From Actinomortierella ambigua (taxonomy: Eukaryota > Mortierellomycota > Mortierellomycetes > Mortierellales > Mortierellaceae): a stretch of 17,398 bases of DNA. The notes under the pieces are model-generated. The model was not told the DNA's origin. It was given only the letters and a program-made list of their open reading frames with translations, and did not search any database. Positions 1-8,179 of this stretch are shown here, piece after piece. The position numbers were made by a program, and so were the translations under genes. Where the stretch lies: NCBI GenBank assembly GCA_016098155.1, contig JAAAJB010000686.1, positions 1 to 17,398 on the forward strand, written 5' to 3'. Each line of letters opens with the position of its first letter. Position 1 is the first letter of the stretch.

Positions 1-377
1 GACTGGGAAGGTTCCTGGCATCGGGGGGCATCGCAGGCCGCGTCCATGCCCCACAGGTGTGCGCGAAGAGTACCACATGGGATGCGGTCTTGCTTAAAGC
101 GCCACCAGAAGGTGCGCGCCTGGTGGGGGATGTCGTCTTTCCAGAACTTCGACCAAGCCGACCTGGAGCCGGATTCTGGGCGAATGGTGGTGAAGACGGG
201 CGGGGTCCAGCAAGATCTGTCGTAGTAACTGCGCAGCTCGCGTGTAGTGCTCTCGTGGAGAGGGGTGTTCGTCTGAGGATGGATCGTGAGGGCCTGTAGG
301 GCGGGGCCGAACTGTTCAGGCCCGGGCGAGTGAGTGAGTGAGAACAAGTGAGTTGGGGGGGACAGGCAGAACGCCTC
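1..377 (-). mobile_element. LINE-type retroelement fragment with zf-RVT motif, partial
   Basis: One minus-strand frame is open from a TAA at 378-380 down to base 1 and continues off the left edge. It has no ATG that would make a sensible start. From about base 155 down it reads W-x2-FW-x3-IP-x4-RTFWWR-x4-RIP, then a Leu-rich stretch, then a C-x3-C pair followed by Glu. That spacing is the zinc-binding segment found at the C-terminal side of reverse transcriptases in many non-LTR retrotransposons (Pfam zf-RVT family). The RT core that should lie upstream is missing, because this frame stops and the 3' end of the neighbouring dehydrogenase gene begins about 55 bp away. I infer a 5'-truncated LINE insertion or a decayed relic just downstream of that gene. 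It could instead be the last exon of a domesticated gene whose earlier exons I cannot see. Confidence 0.55.
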
Positions 378-403
378 TTAGTTGATAATCACAGAAGCAA
401 ATT

Positions 404-409
404 TAATCG
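404..409 (-). terminator. Candidate poly(A) signal ATTAAA for the first MDR gene
   Basis: On the minus strand this reads ATTAAA, 22 bases past the stop codon of the dehydrogenase gene at 432-1849. It is the common variant of the AATAAA signal. The assignment rests on position only. Confidence 0.3.
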
Positions 410-431
410 TACGTGTTAACAGTCTACATGC

Positions 432-1849
432 CTATGGGCTCTTCTTGAGCACAACGACCACCTTGCCAAAGTGCTTGCCATCGCGCAGGTGCTGGAACGC
501 CTTTGGCGCGGCCTCTATACCCTCAAACACATCCCCGACAATCGGCCGGATCTTGTGCTGCTCCACAAATTCAAGCATTCGCTCAAACTCGGCCCGCGAA
601 CCCATTGTTGTGCCCTTGTACTCGATCTGCCGGATGTACAGATCCCGTCCAACTTCCACCGGTCCCACGGTGCTTCCAAACACCACTAGCACGCCACTCA
701 GCGCCATCACAGATCGGATGATTGTTGCCGTGCCTGGGCCCATCGCACTATCAATCACCACGTCAAACTGGCGGCCGTTCGTCTGCTGCAACAGTTCCTT
801 ATCCCATTCCGCTACGAGCAACAAACAAAAAAAGGAGATATAAAAGTACAAATGTTGAGCGACACCAAAGCTCCCGAGTCAATAAGACATGAGCCAAAAG
901 CTATCAACGCATTTGTTTTCTCTTTACCATTCCGGTAGTTGACGCCTCCCTTGGCGCCATACTGCTTGGCCCGCTCAATCTTGGCCTCGTCCGACGAGGT
1001 GACATAGACATTGGCCCCAACAGCAGCCGCATACTGCAGCGCAAACAGAGCCACGCCTCCACCGATTCCCGTCACCAACACGTTCTGGCCCTTGGTGACC
1101 TGGCCCTTGGTAAACAAGGCACGGAAAGCTGTCAGTCCCGCCAGCGGCAAGCCCGCCGCCTCGATGTCTGTCAAGTACTCTGGTGCCTTGAAGAGGTCGT
1201 CCAGACTAGCCGTCAAGTACTGAGTCATGGTGCCTATGCGTAAGTGTTGGCAACGAGGTACGGTGGGAGTGGATGGCGACCCGTTAGCCGTGGAGGATAC
1301 AAAGGCCCTTGTTCTTTCCCGCTCACTCCTCTCCCTCCATATTGCTACTGCCTTACCTGAAGCTCGAGTTCCTCCAAGGAGCACATAGTTGGCCTCGTCC
1401 TCTGGTCCACGAGGATCAGAGATCCAGCCGAGCGAAGGCATGACCACAACACGGTCACCCACGCGAAGTCTGTCCGAGCTTCCGTTCACCTCGATAATTC
1501 GTCCAATAGCATCAGAGCCGAGAATCGACCCAAACTCGGTACCCTGTGATGTTTGTAAGGACCATGAAACGGTGGAAGGGTCCCTGTTTGTGTCAGTAAA
1601 AAAAATAGGAGGGACGGCATGTATGTATATTCTGATCATTGCGTGACATTGGAGCTTTCCGAGTGCTGGTTATAAATGTACAGGGAAATTCTTGGCCAAG
1701 ATGTACAAATCACGATGGTTCAAAGCTGCCGCTTCAACCTCGACAAGCGCCTCGCCAGCTTGAGGGACAGGACGGGGGAGTTGAGCGAGCTCAACGTTGT
1801 GGTACTTGTGGTTGGCTCCAGAGTCTTGGAGGATAGCTGCAGTGGACAT
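432..1849 (-). CDS. MDR-family (zinc-binding dehydrogenase-like) oxidoreductase, paralogue A, four exons
   Basis: Exons are 1849-1682, 1543-1357, 1233-928 and 811-432, giving 346 residues. All introns are GT-AG (138, 123 and 116 bp). The start was chosen by alignment with the two neighbouring paralogues, which begin with the same Met-x2-Ala-x-Ile-Leu pattern. The product is a medium-chain dehydrogenase/reductase: a GroES-like N-terminal half with LNHRD and LGSDAIG, then a Rossmann half with the glycine-rich motif VTGIGGG. The Cys-rich structural-zinc lobe and the usual GHE zinc ligand are absent, so it probably belongs to the zinc-free YogA/MDR7-like quinone-reductase or enoyl-reductase side of the family. 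An NAD(P)H-dependent cytosolic reduction is likely; the substrate is unknown. The intron at 1234-1356 is absent from both paralogues, is 3n long and has no in-frame stop. Bases 996-1120 match paralogue C perfectly. Confidence 0.88.
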
Positions 1850-2395
1850 CTTGTATATGATCGATGTTGTGAGGAAGAATGACTTGTGAGAAGAATGTAT
1901 CAGGATGCCCTTCCTTTTAAGCTTTCTCTCAATTGCAAACGAAATCAGATTTGGTCATTGCTTTCCTTTTGCGGAACAGCTCTCGATCACACCACGCACC
2001 CAGCTCAATGGGAGCCAGAGCATGGGAGCGATTGTGTATCGTTTGTGCATATGTACCATATAACCTTGGCATGAAGTGGGATGCTGCTGTTCGACAAAAA
2101 GTGAACAAGTGGTGAAGGGCGCAACAAGAAAGTTCAAGCTCGGCTTCAAAGCATATGCCACATATCTGACTCAATACACTCGATTTGTCAGCGACTCGAA
2201 ATAGAAGGGATGCGCACTTTTCTCCCTCGCATGAATGCACGTAGTTATCAGGGTAGGGCCAGCACGCGTATCGACTGACTGACTGACTACCCAACTTCCT
2301 ATAGAACTTTATTTTTTTTTGTTTCTTTTTCTTTTGGGGGGTAGCCGTTCTTCGCCATCGTTGGAACAAAAAAAAACAAATCAAAAAGCTCTTCG
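1850..2395. other. Intergenic spacer between MDR paralogues A and B
   Basis: This 546-bp stretch holds the 5' flank of paralogue A and the 3' flank of paralogue B. Open frames here are short, Lys/Phe/Ser-rich and have no recognisable domain. A minus-strand TTAAAAGG, a possible weak TATA-like element, lies near 1914-1921, about 65-70 bp before the ATG at 1849. A short GACT repeat sits near 2272-2287. I see no gene, tRNA or transposon end. Confidence 0.5.
2308..2313 (-). terminator. Candidate poly(A) signal AATAAA for the second MDR gene
   Basis: TTTATT on the plus strand is AATAAA on the minus strand. It lies about 83 bases past the stop codon at 2396-2398 and just before a T-rich run. Confidence 0.45.
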
Positions 2396-3691
2396 TCAAA
2401 GAGTAATGACCACCTTGCCGAAATGCTTCGCATCCCTTAAATGTTGCAGCGCGTCTGGGATCTTGTCGATGCCTTCAAAGACATCCCCGACCACTGGTCG
2501 GATGCCATGCTTCGTCACAAACGCGAGCATCTGCTCAAACTCGGCCCGCGACCCCATCGCCGTGCCCCTGATCTCAATCTGTCGCACAAAGTACAAAGCT
2601 TCCAACTGAAACGGCCCGGCCGTTTGACCAAACGATACTAGCGCGCCTCCTATACCCAGCACATTGCCGATAATCGCCATCGCGTTGGCACCGTTTGCAC
2701 TGTCGATCACCACGTCAAACCGGTGGCCGCCTGTCAGCTTCAGCAGCTCCTCATCCCATTTGGCTGAAAAAAAAAAAGGAGAGGACCAACATTGGACAGG
2801 AACAAGAGTGAGAATCCGTAGAAGAGTAAAATTCGGTAGTCTCTCTTGCCTCTCCAATTCATTCATTCATTCATCCATTCATTCATTCTCATTGCACTCT
2901 CCACTTTACCATTCCGATAGTTGACGCCTCCCTTGGCACCATACTGCTTGGCCCGCTCGATCTTGGCCTCGTCCGACGAGGTGACATAGACATTGGCCCC
3001 AACAGCAGCCGCATACTGCAGCGCAAACAGAGCCACACCTCCACCGATTCCCGTCACCAACACATTCTGGCCCTTGGCGACCCGACCTTTGGTGAAGACG
3101 GCCCGATAGGCAGTCAGTCCCGAGAGGGGCAAGCCCGCCGCCTCGACATCCGTCAAGTGCTCAGGGGCCTTGAAGAGATCGGCCTGATCAATGGATGCAT
3201 ACTGAGTAAAGAGTCCCGCTATCGGGCTGCCGCCCCGAAGGGCATAGTGGGCCATGTCCTCGGGGCCAAGAGGGTTGGAGAGCCAGCCCGTCGAGGGCAT
3301 GATCAAAACTCTGTCCCCGACCTTGAGATGATGGTTGGACGAGGCAGCAGCCTTTGAGAGGTCGGAGACAGTGCCGACGGCATCGGATCCGAGGACAGAA
3401 TCGAATGTGATATGCTAATGGGGTTGTTGTGCAAAGGAGGATGGGATGAACTATGTAAATATTGAGAGGAAAAAGGGGGGGGGGACGATGCTCAGACTTT
3501 TTTAAAATTTGAAAAGACGCGCTTCTTACAGGATAGTCGCCATCGAGAATCCAAATGTCGCGGTGGTTGAGCGCCACTGCCTTGATCTTCACGAGGGCTT
3601 CGTTGGTCTTTGGGACTGGCTGAGAGAGTTGCACCACTTTGGGATTGTGGGCCTTGCCGTGACCCCGTTCGAGAATGACGGCGGATGTCAT
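2396..3691 (-). CDS. MDR-family (zinc-binding dehydrogenase-like) oxidoreductase, paralogue B, three exons
   Basis: Exons are 3691-3530, 3414-2910 and 2763-2396, giving 344 residues. Introns of 115 and 146 bp are both GT-AG. The protein follows paralogue A from end to end: LNHRD, LGSDAVG, a glycine-rich VTGIGGG NAD(P)-binding motif, then FGQTAG, GSRAEFEQ and a C-terminal HFGKVVIT. The cysteine-bearing structural-zinc loop is missing, so the usual label 'zinc-binding' is a family name and does not mean that zinc is bound. The first and last introns sit at the same codons and phases as in paralogues A and C. The middle exon is unbroken here (505 bp, the same length as in C). The closest resemblance outside the Rossmann tract is to paralogue C, for example in GQTAG and VTKHxIRPVVGDVF. 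The gene is in tandem behind A and divergent from C. Confidence 0.88.
2857..2888. repeat. ATTC tetranucleotide microsatellite inside an intron
   Basis: About eight ATTC units with one interruption (ATCC) lie inside the last intron of MDR paralogue B (2764-2909). Length variation here would not change the protein. Confidence 0.85.
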
Positions 3692-3756
3692 GGCTACTAG
3701 TGGATGACTTGATGTTCTGTCTGTGAAGAGGAAGGTAGGAGAGCAGTTAGTCTGAA

Positions 3757-3796
3757 GAGAGAGAGAGAGAGAGAGAGAGAAAAAAAAGAGAGAAAA
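3757..3796. repeat. GA microsatellite and purine tract
   Basis: Twelve GA units are followed by an A run and more GAGA, all purine on the plus strand. It lies 65-105 bp upstream of the ATG of MDR paralogue B, so it falls in the promoter or 5' UTR of that gene. Such tracts often exclude nucleosomes; that role here is inference. Confidence 0.85.
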
Positions 3797-4696
3797 GTGG
3801 CTCTGTATCAGGATCGATTTGGCCTGGTTAAGCTATACACAGCAACGAGGGTATCATACGTACACGGATCCTGAATCCGCCCAGCCTGCCACTCAGAGTC
3901 TCTCACAACTGACATGGTGGCAGGAGGGCCAGATGTCTCGGCTTGTTTTGCAAGTGGCCACAGTTGACTTTGCCAACGCCACTTGCTTCCTCACTGGAGA
4001 GCGTTGCCAAAGAACCCGAAGGCGTTAATCTTTTTCACACGACCAAGGTACTCATTCGCTGATCCATAAACTACTTCCTGTCCCGCTCGCAAGAAAGAGA
4101 AAGATGGAGAGCTCTTCTAGGATGAATAATGTCTTATCGTAGAGATGCTTTTTTTCTCTCTGCATGTTGCGATAGATACATTGCCTGATAGATGAGAAAC
4201 AGTGCCACGACTCTTTAGTTGTCGGCAGAATTTTTTTTAAAAAAAAAGCATCTCCTTGGAGTATCACGGTCTATCGATGTGCGGTACTAAGGGTGGTGCT
4301 TAAAAAGTGTCCATGTGTACATCTGCAAGACGGAAGTGCCAATCCCGTCATCCACTTGCGAGCACAAAGACAAAAAACAAAAAAGGACGGCGGCGACGTT
4401 ATAATTTGAAATAGGAGGCGCCCATTCCCTTGTACCTTTCTTCTGTGTTTGGTGGCATCGCGCGTGTTCATTGCTCATCTCGAGCCAATAGAGTTTGCCT
4501 GGATTGGGACAATTGGACAGCCAAATAAAAACAGGGTTGACAAATCAAACTTGCGCACAAGCCAGGAAGCGTATGCTTTCGACCGAAATACTGCTGTCAC
4601 AGCAAATGGTTCCGCCGCCCAATAGACACATCCACTCTGTATGCATTGGTTGCGAAGTCGGTCGGGTCGATACGACGGTACATGTCTGGCAGAAAA

Positions 4697-4704
4697 TATA
4701 AAAG
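4697..4704 (+). promoter_or_regulatory. TATA box of MDR paralogue C
   Basis: TATAAAAG, followed by GGCC, lies 125 bp before the ATG at 4829. It matches the eukaryotic TATA consensus, and the following sequence is pyrimidine-rich, as expected around a fungal transcription start. Confidence 0.55.
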
Positions 4705-4828
4705 GGCCACTCCGGATAGACTTTTTCTTATTATTATTCCATCAACACTCTACTTTGTCACTTGATAACTATCTTCTCCACCCCAAAGATCACCCATACA
4801 TTCACATACTTGCTTCATTACCCCAGTC

Positions 4829-6127
4829 ATGCCATCTGCTGTGATTCTTGAACAGACGCCTGACGATATCAAACTCCATAATGCCAAGCTGGTGAAGGTC
4901 CCCAAGCCGACGCCCAACCCCGACGAGGCTCTAGTCAAGATCAAGGCCGTCGCACTTAACCACCGCGATATTTGGATCCTCGATGGCAACTATCCTGTAC
5001 GTAATACAAACATACATATATCTATATACATCAAAAGTTTTGAATGCTTTATACCATACCCTTTGATACTCATGCAGCACACACGCGCTTGACCGCACAC
5101 ACACACGTAACTAGAAACTCGTCTTCAACTCTGTCCTCGGATCCGATGCCATCGGCACCATCGCCCAACTCCCCGACAACCATACCCTCCCCTCCAAGAA
5201 TCTCAAAACCGGCGACCGTGTGCTGATCATGCCCTCGAATGGCTGGATCTCCAACCCTCTTGGCCCCGAGGACGAGACCCGCTATGCGATTCGAGGCGGC
5301 TCTACTTCGCCCGGTGTCTACGCTCATTACACCGTGAACGACCAGGCCGACCTTTTCAAGGTCCCCGAGTACTTGACCGATATCGAGGCTGCAGCATTGC
5401 CACTGTCCGGGTTGACGGCCTTCCGAGCCTTGTTTACCAAGGGCCAGGTCACCAAGGGCCAGAACGTGTTGGTGACGGGAATCGGTGGAGGCGTGGCTCT
5501 GTTTGCGCTGCAGTATGCGGCTGCTGTTGGGGCCAATGTCTATGTCACCTCCTCAGACGAGGCCAAGATTGAGCGGGCCAAGCAGTATGGTGCCAAGGGA
5601 GGTGTCAACTATCGTCATGGTAAGAAAAGAAAAGGATGTTGCCGCCCTCCCCCTCTGCTCCCACCTCACCCCCCCCTTCTCTTTATCCACTAGGCACTCA
5701 AATCTCTCCTTCTCCTCCTCTTTTCTTCCAAAAAAAAATCATAGCCAAGTGGGACGAAGAGCTTCTTCAGCTCACAGGCGGCCAAAAGTTCCACGTCGTG
5801 ATCGACAGTGCCAACGGCGCCAACACGGGCGCCATCCTGTCCAGCGTCCTGATCTTTGGCGGCAAATTCGTCTCGTTCGGCCAAACGGCGGGCTCGTTCG
5901 AGCTCGGCCGCCTTTACTTTGTGCGCCAAATCTCGATCCTGGGCACCACCATGGGCTCCCGTGCCGAGTTTGAGCAGATGCTCGACTTTGTCACAAAACA
6001 CAACATCCGCCCCGTCGTCGGCGATGTCTTCCACGGCCTCGAAAAGATCCCTGACGCGATCCAACATTTAAGAGATGCAAAGCATTTCGGCAAGGTCGTC
6101 ATTACCGTGGATGGTCATGAGGAGTAG
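4829..6127 (+). CDS. MDR-family (zinc-binding dehydrogenase-like) oxidoreductase, paralogue C, three exons
   Basis: Exons are 4829-4996, 5115-5619 and 5745-6127, giving 351 residues. Introns of 118 and 125 bp are GT-AG and lie at the same codons as in paralogues A and B. Visible motifs are LNHRDIW in the GroES-like half, LGSDAIG, LIMPSNGW, the VTGIGGGVALFALQ glycine-rich Rossmann motif, then FGQTAG and GSRAEFEQ. The structural-zinc Cys lobe is absent. An NAD(P)H-dependent soluble reductase of the YogA/MDR7-like group is the likely role; the substrate is unknown. It ends in a short acidic tail, DGHEE, that the other two copies lack. Bases 5427-5551 are identical to paralogue A, with no synonymous change, although the flanking exons differ a good deal. 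This is the only copy with a good TATA box. Confidence 0.9.
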
Positions 6128-6484
6128 GAGTAGGAGGCATAATGTGGACGGGGAAAAGGGGTGGAGGGGACTGATAGGGAAAGAAAAAAAAATAAAATCT
6201 TGGTCGCCACAATTGAAAATGAAACGTTCGAGTAGAGAAGTCATCAGCATTATGTGATTGATAGAGTCGTCAGAACTCCACCGACATGGCCCTCACATTC
6301 GCTCCCGCAGTGGTAGACTCCAAATATCTTTTTACATCAAGTCTACAGTGCGCTTACAAAAGACAAGAGTCCTACTATTGAACAATATTTTCAAGGATAT
6401 TGGGCGAGGCATTGCTATGACTCGGATCAGGATGGCTCCATAGATTCTTCTTCCATCTACCCAATTGGGCGGACCGCTTTCTCT
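6128..6484. other. Convergent spacer between MDR paralogue C and UNG
   Basis: This 357-bp stretch lies between two stop codons and should hold both 3' UTRs. The only signal I can name is an AATAAA on the plus strand at 6191-6196. Short open frames have no recognisable content. Confidence 0.5.
6191..6196 (+). terminator. Candidate poly(A) signal AATAAA for MDR paralogue C
   Basis: AATAAA lies 64 bases past the stop codon at 6125-6127, inside an A-rich run. Confidence 0.5.
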
Positions 6485-7982
6485 TTACTGTTCGTCTTTG
6501 AGCGTGTTCCAATCGATGACGGGGAGACCCTTGGAAGCAAGGTATTCGTTCGTCTTGGAAAAGTGCTTGCAGTCAAAGAATCCTCGGTGGGCCGAAAGAG
6601 GCGAAGGGTGTACACTCTCCAGCACGTAGTGCTTTGTCTATGAGTGTTTAAAGGTGTAAAGAAAGGGTAGAAAATAACGTGAGTGTGGGTTGGCATCTAG
6701 AGTTGGAGTCCGTGTGAGCGGAGCAAAAAAAAAAAGATATAGAAATGGCTTGTTGCTTACTCGGTCCACCTTCTTGCCTCGCTTTTGAGCCGGGGAGCCC
6801 CACAGCAGGAAGACAACATTTTTCCGCTGGTCGTTAATGGTCTTGATAATGACATCTGAGTATAAAGAGTAGTGTTTGGGTGACATGGAAAAGAGGAGGC
6901 AACTTGTGGATCAGATAAAAGTGCAATTGAATATTCCGTCCATTGACCTGAAATACAAAATAAACTCTGCAGCGACCCCCCCCCCACTTACCAAGGAGCT
7001 TCTCCCAGCCTCGTTCAGCGTGCGAGTTGGCCTTGCTCTGTTCGACAGTCATGGCCGCGTTGACCATCAGGACACCCTGCCGTGCCCAGCTCTCCAGGTA
7101 GCCGTGCTTTGGGATGACGAATCCTGGAATATCCTGCTGCAGACACTTGTAAATGTTCTTGAGCGAAGGTGGTGGAGGCACGGGCTTCTTTACGCTGAAG
7201 CACAGGCCATGTGCCTGACCGGGACCATGATAAGGATCTAGATTGCACCATTGACAATGCGAGGGAGTGAGGAGAAGGGGTGTTAGTGGGCGGGAAGGGG
7301 GAAGGGGGGAAGGAGTAGGTGGGCCTGGGATTCTTTTCTTTTTCTCACGCATATTGCGAATGCTATCTGTCCCCTCCCTCCTTGTCCAAGGAGAGTAGTG
7401 GCAAAAAAATCAAATCAAATCTTTGGGCTCTTGTCCCAGTAACAAACAAACAACATCCAACAAAAAAAACTCACCTTGACCCAGGATGACGACCCGGACC
7501 TTGTTGAGCGGTGTGAACCGCGACCAGCTGTAAATCTCGTGCTTGGGTGGGAAGATGTTCTTGCCAGCCTCGTTCTGGGCCTTCAAGAACTTCTTCAGCT
7601 CCAAAAAGTATGGCTTTGTCAACTCGCTGTGCAACGCCTTCAGCCACGTCGCCTCCATGGTGTTCTGTTCCAGGCGTAGCAGCTCTTCTTGCTCGGGCTT
7701 TAGTCCTTTGAGAATGTCAATCTTTTCCTGGAATGTTGGTGGCACCTTGGTGGTGCTGGTGCTGGTGATGCTCGTGCTGGTGCTGGTTCTGGTGCTGGTG
7801 GACGGCGCGGCAGGGGTAGAGTCCTCCTTTGTCTTTGTGGTGGTGTCGGAGGTGGCCGAGGGCGTCTTCTTGACAAAGGATAGGAGCGATGACTGGGCCA
7901 TGGGGCGCGAGCCAGTGGCGGGCTTCTTGGAGCTGTCAGCACGCTGGGCGTTGTCGCCGGCTCGCTTAAGAGTGGGAGTCAT
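6485..7982 (-). CDS. UNG1: Uracil-DNA glycosylase (UDG family 1), four exons
   Basis: Exons are 7982-7475, 7237-6992, 6855-6761 and 6637-6485, giving 333 residues. Introns are 237, 136 and 123 bp, all GT-AG. The enzyme cuts uracil from DNA to start base-excision repair. The catalytic motif [10 protein letters not shown] is split by the first intron, with Asp at about residue 170. Downstream come the uracil-pocket segment GLCFSV, the LMVNAAMTV strand with its Asn, FLLWGSPAQ, and [12 protein letters not shown] near residue 293 with the catalytic His and the DNA-intercalating Leu. All family-1 key residues are present. The N-terminal 90 residues are low-complexity Ser/Thr/Lys, with a PIP-box-like QSSLLSFV near residues 30-37, which suggests PCNA binding in the nucleus. 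The first ATG (7982) has a good context, ACCATGA. The same frame stays open upstream and encodes an Arg-rich, mitochondrial-presequence-like stretch with no ATG. The gene is divergent from the AIRIM-like gene. Confidence 0.95.
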
Positions 7983-8179
7983 GGTGGAGATGTAACGGCG
8001 ACGGGGGATGGAGAGGAATCTGGAGAGCAATTTCGTGCTTGGGGAGAAGGTGGTACAGTACTGAAGTACCGTAGGATGGAGATGGTGGCAAACCGGTCAC
8101 TTTGTTCAAAACAAATTGAGGTTCAAGTAGAACCTCACACACAGGACAGAAGCAACCAGGACCAAACAAGGGAACAAGC
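7983..8179. promoter_or_regulatory. Divergent spacer between UNG and the AIRIM-like gene
   Basis: Only 197 bp separate the two start codons, so both promoters and 5' UTRs must fit here. I see no TATA box. The part next to UNG (7983-8030) keeps the UNG frame open and reads as an Arg-rich segment ending RRRYIST just before the UNG Met. Confidence 0.6.

Larger units (their letters stand above)
3692..4828. promoter_or_regulatory. 1.1 kb divergent spacer between MDR paralogues B and C
   Basis: The two genes start at 3691 (minus) and 4829 (plus), so this stretch must carry both promoters. It contains a GA microsatellite close to the B start, a CCAAT pentamer at 4485-4489 and a TATA box at 4697-4704 on the C side. 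The open frames within it are short and carry no domain I recognise. I see no RNA gene. Shared control of B and C is possible but not shown. Confidence 0.5.

Noticed and set aside
1929..2399. A minus-strand open frame of 156 codons between MDR paralogues A and B.
   Set aside because: Low-complexity Lys/Phe start, Cys/His-rich random remainder, overlaps the 3' end and poly(A) signal of paralogue B, no domain.
2857..2888. ATTC repeat as a CRISPR-like or satellite array.
   Set aside because: Simple tetranucleotide microsatellite inside an intron, with no spacers.
3819..4701. Short open frames in the divergent MDR spacer.
   Set aside because: All are under 75 codons, have no recognisable motif and lie in promoter sequence.
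432..6127. Zinc-dependent alcohol dehydrogenases in the strict sense.
   Set aside because: The four-cysteine structural-zinc lobe and the GHE catalytic-zinc motif are missing in all three copies, so only the MDR superfamily label is safe.
432..6127. A biosynthetic gene cluster.
   Set aside because: Three copies of one oxidoreductase family with no synthase, transporter or regulator beside them look like local duplication.
7543..7995. Plus-strand frame of 150 codons opposite UNG exon 1.
   Set aside because: It is the antisense shadow of the Ser/Thr low-complexity region; the minus strand continues into the UNG catalytic domain.
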